A DNA stretch of 9,673 nt, from contig JASLCG010000045.1 of NCBI GenBank assembly GCA_030151885.1, positions 1-9,673 on the forward strand, read 5' to 3'. Numbering within the stretch: position 1 is the first letter of the stretch; each line of letters starts with the position of its first letter. Positions 4,747 to 9,673 of the stretch are shown one piece after another. The notes under the pieces are model-generated. The model was given only the letters and a program-made list of their open reading frames with translations. It searched no databases and had not been told where the DNA came from. The translations under genes were made by a program, and so were the position numbers. This stretch comes from Bacteroides sp. (lineage in GTDB: Bacteria > Bacteroidota > Bacteroidia > Bacteroidales > Bacteroidaceae).

Positions 4747-6228
4747 ATGAGAAAGAATTTTATTCTACTTGGTGCACTATTAATAGTTTCTATTACAACT
4801 TATGCAGGGGGGCTATTAACAAATACCAATCAGCACGTTGCCTACCTAAGACATTTAGCTAGACAATCTTCTACTGAAATTGATGCTATTTATTATAATC
4901 CAGCAGGTACAGCTTTTTTAAAAGATGGTTGGAGTTTCTCATTCAATGGTCAGAGTGCTTTTCAAACTCGTACGATTAATTCCACATTTGGATCTGAAAA
5001 AACTTTTCCAGGTTTTAGTGCAAATGTAAATGGAGATGGATATACTAAAGAATTTAAAGGTGATGCAGCAGCTCCTTTTTTACCAAGCCTATTTGTAGCT
5101 AAGAAAAGAGATCAGTGGACTTTCTCAGGTGCATTTTCTGTGATTGGTGGTGGTGGTAAAGCAACTTTTGATTATGGCCTACCTTCATTTGAATCTATTG
5201 TTTCTTTATTGCCTTCAGCTTTAAATGAGACATTTAAAACGACACAATACAGTATGGACTCCTTTATAAAAGGAAAGCAAATTATTTTTGGTTTGCAAAT
5301 GGGTGCGGCCTATCAAATAAATGATAATTGGGCTCTGTATGGTGGTATTCGTATGAATTACGTCAATAATAAATATACTGGATACATTCGTGATATTGAA
5401 GCCAATTTTGGTGGTGGTACAAAAATGACTAATGTAAGCAAATATTTATCAAGCATATCACAATCTTTTTTAGTAGAAGCTAAAAAACTAGAAGAAAAAG
5501 CAAACGTTGAAAAAGGAGACGTTGAAAAAGCTCAAGAACTAACTACTAAAGCACAGACATTGGATGGATTAGCTGAAAAAGCATCTGATAAGTATCTAAA
5601 TGCTACCCAAACTGGGTGGGGGGTAACTCCAATTGTAGGTGTACATTTTCGTTCTGGAAAGTGGGATGCTGCTGTAAAATATGAGATGCGTACCAAGTTA
5701 AACATTGAGAACAATACAAAAAGAGATGATACAAAGATGTTTAAAGATGGTGTAAATACACCTAATGATTTACCTAGTATTCTAACTGTTGGTGCAACAT
5801 ATCATATCTTACCATCTTTAAGAGCCTCTGTTGGTTATAATCACTATTTTGATAAAGGTGCTAAAATGGCAAATCAAAAACAAAAACACATTAAGCAAGG
5901 TACTAATGAGTATTTAGGAGGCCTTGAGTGGGATGTATGTGATTGGGCTTTAGTCAGTGCAGGTATACAAAGAACAAAATATGGTGTAACACAAGAGTAT
6001 CAGTCAGATTTAAGCTTCTCTGTAAGTTCAATGTCTTATGGTTTTGGTGCAGCTTTTATGTTAGCTAAAAATATAAAATTAAACGTAGCTTACTTTTGGA
6101 CCAACTATCAGAAGTTCGACAAATCTAGCTACATTAAAATGGAAGGTATTCCAAATGCTTCTCCAATCGATTATCAGTTTACAAGAACTAATAAAGTCTT
6201 TGGAGTAGGTATTGACTTCTCTTTTTAG
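4747..6228 (+). CDS. OMPP1/FadL/TodX-family outer-membrane transport protein
   Basis: This 493-residue beta-barrel protein would carry hydrophobic substrates, typically long-chain fatty acids or aromatic compounds, across the outer membrane. A signal peptide (1-20, cleaved after TYA) is followed by the N-terminal hatch region and the family's NPAG motif at 51-54 (YYNPAG). Alternating aromatic/hydrophobic strands continue to the C-terminal VFGVGIDFSF, a normal barrel-ending strand with terminal Phe. A lysine/glutamate-rich helical stretch (about 229-285, with KKLEEKANVEKGDVEKAQEL) interrupts the barrel. I expect it to be an extracellular or periplasmic loop. The frame is open from 4696, but that ATG lies inside the promoter palindrome, whereas 4747 gives a clean signal peptide about 20 bases after the predicted transcription start. 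It stands alone between its own promoter and a terminator. The substrate is not determinable from sequence. Confidence 0.9.
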   Translation: MRKNFILLGALLIVSITTYAGGLLTNTNQHVAYLRHLARQSSTEIDAIYYNPAGTAFLKDGWSFSFNGQSAFQTRTINSTFGSEKTFPGFSANVNGDGYTKEFKGDAAAPFLPSLFVAKKRDQWTFSGAFSVIGGGGKATFDYGLPSFESIVSLLPSALNETFKTTQYSMDSFIKGKQIIFGLQMGAAYQINDNWALYGGIRMNYVNNKYTGYIRDIEANFGGGTKMTNVSKYLSSISQSFLVEAKKLEEKANVEKGDVEKAQELTTKAQTLDGLAEKASDKYLNATQTGWGVTPIVGVHFRSGKWDAAVKYEMRTKLNIENNTKRDDTKMFKDGVNTPNDLPSILTVGATYHILPSLRASVGYNHYFDKGAKMANQKQKHIKQGTNEYLGGLEWDVCDWALVSAGIQRTKYGVTQEYQSDLSFSVSSMSYGFGAAFMLAKNIKLNVAYFWTNYQKFDKSSYIKMEGIPNASPIDYQFTRTNKVFGVGIDFSF

Positions 6229-6262
6229 ACTATAATTTATAGTATAGATTTTTTTGAATGCG

Positions 6263-6292
6263 AGAAGGTCAAGGATTATTCCTTGACCTTCT
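6263..6292 (+). terminator. Intrinsic terminator of the FadL-type gene
   Basis: The arms at 6264-6275 (GAAGGTCAAGGA) and 6280-6291 (TCCTTGACCTTC) pair perfectly around TTAT, with one more A-T pair outside, followed by TTTGTTTATTTT. It lies 35 bases after the stop codon. Confidence 0.9.
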
Positions 6293-6325
6293 TTGTTTAT
6301 TTTAGTATTTAAATGCTTACTTTTG
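6292..6325 (+). promoter_or_regulatory. Promoter of the YhhQ-family gene
   Basis: TACTTTTG at 6318-6325 is an exact -7 match. A TTTG at 6292-6295 is 22 bases upstream, slightly wider than usual, and abuts the preceding terminator stem. Transcription would start near 6331, leaving a leader of about 72 bases that contains the pseudoknot at 6369-6399. Confidence 0.6.
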
Positions 6326-6368
6326 CAAGCTTAATAAATATTGTAGAACTAATGCCGTTTAAAGGCTT

Positions 6369-6399
6369 CGTGTGCTTGGTAAACCACGTAAAAAACAAG
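6369..6399 (+). promoter_or_regulatory. Candidate class I preQ1 riboswitch (H-type pseudoknot)
   Basis: P1 is CGUG (6369-6372) with CACG (6385-6388). P2 is CUUG (6375-6378) with CAAG (6396-6399). Loops are UG (2 nt), GUAAAC (6 nt, ending in the C at 6384 that would pair with preQ1) and UAAAAAA (7 nt, the A-rich loop that packs in the P1 groove). The preQ1-I aptamers of B. subtilis and T. tengcongensis have the same order, similar loop sizes, the terminal loop C and an A-rich tail. P2 ends four bases before the AUG at 6404, so ligand binding would hide the initiation region. A weakness is that P1 has only 4 bp, next to a U-U mismatch. The downstream gene is a queuosine-precursor transporter, a known target class of preQ1 switches. 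Confidence 0.65.
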
Positions 6400-6403
6400 A
6401 ATT

Positions 6404-7084
6404 ATGAATAAGAAAGTATCCGTTTTATTTATGCTAATGGGCATAGTGTTTAATGTATGTCTTATAGCAGCAAATCTTTTAGAAACAAAGGTTATTGATC
6501 TGTTTGGAGTCCATATAACTGGAGGTCTTTTAATTTTTCCAATTTCATATATTATTAATGACTGTATATCCGAAGTATGGGGATTTAGGAAGGCTAGATT
6601 AATTATTTGGTCTGGTTTTATAATGAACTTCTTTGTGGTTATGATGGGGTTAGTAGCTGTATGGCTTCCTGGTGCATCCGATTGGGATGGAGACCCACAT
6701 TTTAATTTTATATTTGGATTAGCTCCTCGTATCGCTTTAGCTAGTTTTATTGCATTTTTAGTAGGTTCATTCTTAAATGCCTATGTAATGAGTAAAATGA
6801 AGGTAGCATCTGGCGGTAAGAATTTTTCAGCAAGAGCAATATGGTCAACAATAGTAGGAGAAACAGGAGACTCCCTAATTTTTTTCCCAATAGCATTTGG
6901 AGGAGAGATGAGTTGGACATTACTTTTCGAGTTAATGATTATTCAAATATTCTTAAAGTCAATTTATGAAGTAATTGTATTACCAATAACCATAAAGGTT
7001 GTAAAGTATATAAAACGAGTAGAAGGTGTAGATACATTCGACACAGATATATCTTTCAACCCTTTTAAAATAAAAGATCTATAA
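6404..7084 (+). CDS. Queuosine precursor transporter, YhhQ/DUF165 family
   Basis: This 226-residue inner-membrane protein has about six hydrophobic segments (roughly 6-26, 38-52, 66-90, 107-130, 150-166 and 172-200). The family signatures are present: IINDCISEVWGFRKAR at about 50-65 and GETGDSLIFFPIAF near 150-164. YhhQ-family (COG1738) carriers import the 7-deazaguanine precursors preQ0 and preQ1, which are used to make queuosine at the wobble position of tRNAs with GUN anticodons. The length is normal and no part is missing. The gene has its own promoter, and its leader can form a preQ1-I-like pseudoknot just before the start codon, suggesting feedback control by the imported compound. No queuosine synthesis gene lies in this window. 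It converges on rlmH with a shared terminator. Confidence 0.92.
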   Translation: MNKKVSVLFMLMGIVFNVCLIAANLLETKVIDLFGVHITGGLLIFPISYIINDCISEVWGFRKARLIIWSGFIMNFFVVMMGLVAVWLPGASDWDGDPHFNFIFGLAPRIALASFIAFLVGSFLNAYVMSKMKVASGGKNFSARAIWSTIVGETGDSLIFFPIAFGGEMSWTLLFELMIIQIFLKSIYEVIVLPITIKVVKYIKRVEGVDTFDTDISFNPFKIKDL

Positions 7085-7126
7085 AAGACAACAGCGTAGA
7101 AACATTTCTACGCTGTTGTCTTTTAT
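7081..7126. terminator. Bidirectional terminator between the YhhQ-family gene and rlmH
   Basis: A perfect 22-bp stem (7081-7102 with 7105-7126) has T-rich right ends in both directions: TCTTTTAT for plus transcripts and the equivalent for minus transcripts. The stop codons of both genes (7082-7084 plus, 7123-7125 minus) lie at the foot of the stem, so there is no free spacer between the two genes. Confidence 0.92.
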
Positions 7127-7596
7127 TCATGATGGTAAGGACTACCATTTAATATGCTCATTGCTCGATATATTTGTTCTACAAATATCAATCGGATCAT
7201 TTGATGCGAAAAAGTCATTTTAGACAGTGATATTTTTTCTTGAGTTATATCATAGATGCGCTGAGAGAAACCATACGGACCACCAATAATAAATAGAAGC
7301 CTTTTATTTACATTTATCATTTTATTTTGCATCCATTCGGCAAACTCCAATGATTTGAATTGTTTTCCTCTTTCGTCTAGAAGAACAATATGGTCGCTGC
7401 TTGAGACTTCTTTTAAAATTAAATCAGCCTCTTTTTCTTTCTGCTGATCTTCTGTCATACTCTTTGTGTTTTTAAGCTCAGGAATAACCTGTATATCAAA
7501 GGCTAGGTATCTTTGAGTCCTTTTAATATACTCTTCTATCCCTTTAACAAAGTAGGGCTCGACTGTCTTTCCGACAACTAGGAGGGTTGCTTTCAT
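7123..7596 (-). CDS. rlmH: 23S rRNA (pseudouridine1915-N3)-methyltransferase
   Basis: RlmH is a SPOUT-class methyltransferase that methylates pseudouridine 1915 in helix 69 of 23S rRNA, using S-adenosylmethionine and acting on assembled ribosomes. The C-terminal knot is clear: LFIIGGPYGFS at about 100-110, then SLSKMTFSHQMIRLIFVEQIYRA and the terminal SPYHHE that is nearly invariant in the family. From the ATG at 7596 the protein is 157 residues, the usual length. The frame stays open for nine more residues to 7623, but that codon overlaps the -7 element and would precede the transcription start, and the extension has no family counterpart. It is a single-gene unit diverging from the DUF4783 gene. 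Confidence 0.95.
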   Translation of the reverse strand: MKATLLVVGKTVEPYFVKGIEEYIKRTQRYLAFDIQVIPELKNTKSMTEDQQKEKEADLILKEVSSSDHIVLLDERGKQFKSLEFAEWMQNKMINVNKRLLFIIGGPYGFSQRIYDITQEKISLSKMTFSHQMIRLIFVEQIYRAMSILNGSPYHHE

Positions 7597-7620
7597 TTTA
7601 TCTGAATTTGTATGAAGCCT

Positions 7621-7628
7621 CAAAAATA
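7621..7628 (-). promoter_or_regulatory. Promoter -7 element of rlmH
   Basis: The minus strand reads TATTTTTG, an exact TAnnTTTG match. The start would be near 7615, giving a leader of about 19 bases to the ATG at 7596. I see no TTTG at the -33 position. Confidence 0.55.
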
Positions 7629-7635
7629 GACATTT

Positions 7636-7668
7636 TTTGTTGTTTATTATAAGAATTAATTAACTTTG
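7636..7668 (+). promoter_or_regulatory. Promoter of the DUF4783-nadC operon
   Basis: TAACTTTG (7661-7668) is an exact -7 element. TTTG at 7636-7639 is 21 bases upstream, or TTG at 7640-7642 is 18. Transcription would start near 7674, 18 bases before the ATG. It stands back to back with the rlmH promoter. Confidence 0.7.
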
Positions 7669-7691
7669 CTTAATACTAAACCTTTCTAATT

Positions 7692-8084
7692 ATGGTACTA
7701 AAGTTAATTTTAAGCCTTACACTTATGTGTATATCTCCCGATATTGATAAGGGAGATGACATACCTAAGGCTGTTATTGAAACATTTCAATGTGCAGAGG
7801 CTTCTCGGATATTGCCTTTCTTAAATGACGATGTCTCTTTAAAAGTTATAGATAGACATTATAGAGGAAGAAAAGAACAAGTTGTAGAGAATTTAGCTCA
7901 ATTCTTTTCAACAAGAACAATTTGTTCATTCGAGTTAAAGCACAGTAGTATAAGAGATGGAGCGGGTTTTTTTATAGGCTCGTTAGCTACTAAAGACTCC
8001 CGTTATAGAATTAACTGTTTCTTTAAAAACAGAAGTAATCATTTATATATTCACCAAATAAGGATAGACAATGCAGATGACTAA
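7692..8084 (+). CDS. DUF4783 protein, probably exported, NTF2-like
   Basis: This 130-residue protein begins with a short hydrophobic leader (about 1-15, VLKLILSLTLMCIS) that looks like a signal peptide. The remainder matches the DUF4783 family of Bacteroidota: a helix with the polar F-x-C-AEASRILPFLNDDVSL pattern, a VVENLAQFF helix, then strands GFFIGSLATKDSRYRINCFF and LYIHQIRID. The pattern resembles the NTF2-like cone fold, but no catalytic residues are evident and the role is unknown. Its stop codon overlaps the start of nadC by 14 bases, so the two are translated from one message. The family often sits next to nadC in Bacteroidota, to my knowledge. A functional link to NAD synthesis is unproven. 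Confidence 0.82.
   Translation: MVLKLILSLTLMCISPDIDKGDDIPKAVIETFQCAEASRILPFLNDDVSLKVIDRHYRGRKEQVVENLAQFFSTRTICSFELKHSSIRDGAGFFIGSLATKDSRYRINCFFKNRSNHLYIHQIRIDNADD
8060..8064 (+). promoter_or_regulatory. Shine-Dalgarno-like site before nadC
   Basis: AAGGA lies six bases before the ATG at 8071 and inside the end of the DUF4783 gene. Good Shine-Dalgarno sequences are rare in this phylum and absent before the other genes here. It favours 8071 over the in-frame ATG at 8077. Confidence 0.5.
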
Positions 8085-8922
8085 AGAGCAGCTTATTGAC
8101 AAATTAATAGATTTAGCTTTTGCCGAAGATATAGGCGATGGAGACCATACAACATTATCTTGTATACCAAGTAATGCAATGGGAAAATCTAAACTATTGA
8201 TTAAAGAAGAAGGAATTTTGGCTGGTGTTGAAATAGCTAAAGAGATATTTAATCGCTTTGACTCGACAATTAAAACGGAGATATTCATTAATGATGGTGC
8301 TCGTGTAAAGCCAGGAGATATTGTTATGGTAGTTGAGGGGAAGGTACAATCTTTACTACAAACAGAGCGCTTAATGCTTAATGTAATGCAAAGAATGAGC
8401 GGTATTGCTACCACTACAAATAGATATGTACAAGCTTTAAAGGGTACGAAAACAAGAGTATTAGATACTCGTAAAACAACTCCAGGCCTGCGAATGCTTG
8501 AAAAGGAAGCTGTAAAAATTGGTGGAGGAGTTAATCATAGAATTGGATTGTTTGATATGATCTTATTAAAAGACAATCATGTTGACTTTGCTGGAGGAAT
8601 TGATAAAGCAATTTTGAGAGCGCAAGAATACTGTAAAGAAAACAAGAAAGATCTTAAAATAGAGATAGAAGTTAGAAACTTTGAAGAGCTTAATAAAGTA
8701 TTGGAAATAGGTGGAGTAGATAGAATTATGCTAGACAACTTTACTCCTGAGAATACTAAAAAAGCTGTAGATATAATTAATGGAAAATACGAAACAGAAT
8801 CTTCTGGTGGTATTACTTTTGAAACATTGAGAGAATACGCTGAATGTGGAGTAGATTTCATATCAGTAGGTGCTCTAACCCACTCTGTTAAAGGCTTAGA
8901 TATGAGCTTTAAAGCCTGTTAA
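8071..8922 (+). CDS. nadC: Nicotinate-nucleotide pyrophosphorylase (quinolinate phosphoribosyltransferase)
   Basis: NadC converts quinolinate and PRPP to nicotinate mononucleotide, CO2 and pyrophosphate, the entry into NAD from de novo synthesis. At 283 residues it has the normal length. The motifs occur in order: EDIGDGDHTT (19-28), ERLMLNVMQRMSGIAT (99-114), DTRKTTPGLR (132-141, with the basic residues that bind quinolinate and PRPP), GGGVNHRIGLFD (151-162), LKDNH (166-170), ESSGGI (243-248) and FISVGALTHS near the C-terminus. All the expected active-site basic residues are present. The gene overlaps DUF4783 by 14 bases, which implies translational coupling. The quinolinate-forming genes nadA and nadB are not in the window. 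A terminator follows directly. Confidence 0.97.
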   Translation: MQMTKEQLIDKLIDLAFAEDIGDGDHTTLSCIPSNAMGKSKLLIKEEGILAGVEIAKEIFNRFDSTIKTEIFINDGARVKPGDIVMVVEGKVQSLLQTERLMLNVMQRMSGIATTTNRYVQALKGTKTRVLDTRKTTPGLRMLEKEAVKIGGGVNHRIGLFDMILLKDNHVDFAGGIDKAILRAQEYCKENKKDLKIEIEVRNFEELNKVLEIGGVDRIMLDNFTPENTKKAVDIINGKYETESSGGITFETLREYAECGVDFISVGALTHSVKGLDMSFKAC

Positions 8923-8946
8923 TATTTTATATTATTAATATATATT

Positions 8947-8996
8947 AAAAGTCTCTATTCACTTTTGTCTTAAAAATTGTGATAGAGACTTTTTTT
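8947..8996 (+). terminator. Intrinsic terminator of the DUF4783-nadC operon
   Basis: AAAAGTCTCTAT (8947-8958) pairs with ATAGAGACTTTT (8982-8993). After one bulged T the stem continues with CAC/GTG, and a T-tract runs to 8996. It starts 24 bases after the nadC stop codon. Confidence 0.85.
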
Positions 8997-9000
8997 AACT

Positions 9001-9008
9001 TATATTTG
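9001..9008 (+). promoter_or_regulatory. Promoter -7 element of the lipoprotein gene
   Basis: TATATTTG is an exact TAnnTTTG match, right after the nadC terminator. A TTG at 8977-8979 is 21 bases upstream and could serve as a weak -33 element. The leader would be about 60 bases to the ATG at 9074. Confidence 0.5.
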
Positions 9009-9073
9009 TAAAATAATAAGCAAGGGTCTATTTATAAAAATACATTAAGTTGCTAGTATTCTTCCATTTGTCA

Positions 9074-9604
9074 ATGAGAAAATTCATAAACATAATACTC
9101 TTAATATCTATATTATTAATAACCTATGGTTGTAATAATAATAAACAGGTAGACTTTGATCATCCTGATGTCGAACTATTTGTGAAGCAACTTAAAGCAG
9201 GAACATATAATACTAAAAGCCCAGAAGGTTTTGTTGAAGTTCCGAATTTCTCTCCAAAAGATATCCCTCAACTTTTAGAATACTCTACTGATTTAACGCC
9301 AGTACCGATGTTCCCTTTACCTCCAATCTCTTCACATATTGTATCGGATATAAATGTTGCAGAGTGTATGTTGTGGATTGTAGAGTCAATCCGAATTGGT
9401 GACTATGCTTCTTTGGGTTGTAGAATGGTTCGGGCAAATGCAGAAAACTACGAAGCCCAGTATTTTTTATCTAATCAAGAAATACTAGATGCTGCTGCAC
9501 ACTATAAAGCATGGTGGGAATCTAGTTCGTTACCAAAAACGAAGTGGACCATTGATCCTTGTTTTGATGACCCATTGTGTGGCACTAACTATCGTTGGTG
9601 GTAG
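9074..9604 (+). CDS. Lipoprotein of a Bacteroidales family (DUF4943-like)
   Basis: From the ATG at 9074 the protein has 176 residues. Residues 1-19 form a lipoprotein signal (MRK, a hydrophobic run, then TYGC) with Cys20 as the lipid-modified residue. The lipobox is loose, with Tyr at -2 and Thr at -3, but within what this phylum uses. The mature part has HPDVELFVKQLKAGTY, a PNFSPKDIPQLLEY segment, a proline-rich MFPLPPISSH stretch, AECMLWIVESIR and a late helix ending in AWW. I recall this as the DUF4943 type, with moderate certainty; no activity is known. The tail carries two cysteines (PCFDDPLC) and ends GTNYRWW. The longer frame from 9050 adds eight residues that would spoil the signal peptide. 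No partner gene is visible. Confidence 0.72.
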   Translation: MRKFINIILLISILLITYGCNNNKQVDFDHPDVELFVKQLKAGTYNTKSPEGFVEVPNFSPKDIPQLLEYSTDLTPVPMFPLPPISSHIVSDINVAECMLWIVESIRIGDYASLGCRMVRANAENYEAQYFLSNQEILDAAAHYKAWWESSSLPKTKWTIDPCFDDPLCGTNYRWW

Positions 9605-9664
9605 TACCTCTTTTTCAAGAACCTATTCTAATCTTTGTTTGTTAAATAATAAACTCTTAGAAAT

Positions 9665-9673
9665 ATGAATAGA
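9665..9673 (+). CDS. Possible start of a further gene, cut by the window edge
   Basis: ATGAATAGA at the right edge could open a new gene. About 27 bases upstream, TAATCTTTG resembles the -7 element but has one extra base, so the call is weak. The intervening 9605-9664 shows no hairpin strong enough to be a terminator for the lipoprotein gene, so read-through into this gene is also possible. Confidence 0.25.

Noticed and set aside
4677..4862. Small open frame overlapping the start of the FadL-type gene in another frame
   Set aside because: It begins upstream of the predicted transcription start and overlaps the signal-peptide coding region of the real gene.
8043..8414. Minus-strand open frame across the DUF4783/nadC junction
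   Set aside because: Both plus-strand genes are clear family members. This frame has no promoter or recognisable family.
1..9673. Mobile elements, CRISPR arrays or defence genes
   Set aside because: I found no transposase or integrase motifs, no terminal repeats, no repeat-spacer pattern, and no known defence domains on either strand.

Overview
This window comes from an AT-rich member of the Bacteroidota, most likely Bacteroidales. Three things point there. Nearly every transcription start region carries the Bacteroidota -7 element TAnnTTTG. Shine-Dalgarno sequences are almost absent (one exception, before nadC). Several genes belong to families typical of the group: a DUF4468 protein, a DUF4783 protein upstream of nadC, and a DUF4943-like lipoprotein. 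The content is mostly chromosomal housekeeping. I see no transposase, phage gene, CRISPR array or other sign of recent transfer.

Layout, left to right. A tRNA-Thr(UGU) on the minus strand is cut by the left edge. Next is a tiny, very basic plus-strand gene (291-497) of unknown function. It converges on a five-gene minus-strand cluster running from 4487 down to 538: D-lactate dehydrogenase (ldhA), pyridoxamine phosphate oxidase (pdxH), an MBL-fold hydrolase, a secreted DUF4468 protein and a GloA-like VOC enzyme. A shared two-way terminator separates the tiny gene from the cluster. Divergent from ldhA is a FadL/OMPP1-type outer-membrane transporter (4747-6228). Its promoter is overlaid by a perfect 14-bp inverted repeat. 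Then come a queuosine-precursor transporter of the YhhQ family (6404-7084) and, converging on it, rlmH. Divergent from rlmH is a DUF4783-nadC operon, followed by a lipoprotein gene and perhaps the first codons of another gene at the right edge.

The most interesting signal is in the leader of the YhhQ-family gene. At 6369-6399 it can fold as an H-type pseudoknot with the loop sizes, the terminal loop C and the A-rich third loop of a class I preQ1 riboswitch. Its last helix lies four bases before the start codon. A preQ1 sensor in front of a queuosine-precursor transporter makes biological sense. Second is the putative operator at the fadL-like promoter. Third is the combination of a GloA-like enzyme, an MBL hydrolase and D-lactate dehydrogenase in one transcription unit, which resembles a methylglyoxal-to-D-lactate-to-pyruvate route, although this remains an inference.

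Three gene starts differ from the longest open frame: the FadL-type protein (4747), rlmH (7596) and the lipoprotein (9074). For the first two, the longer frame would begin upstream of the predicted transcription start.
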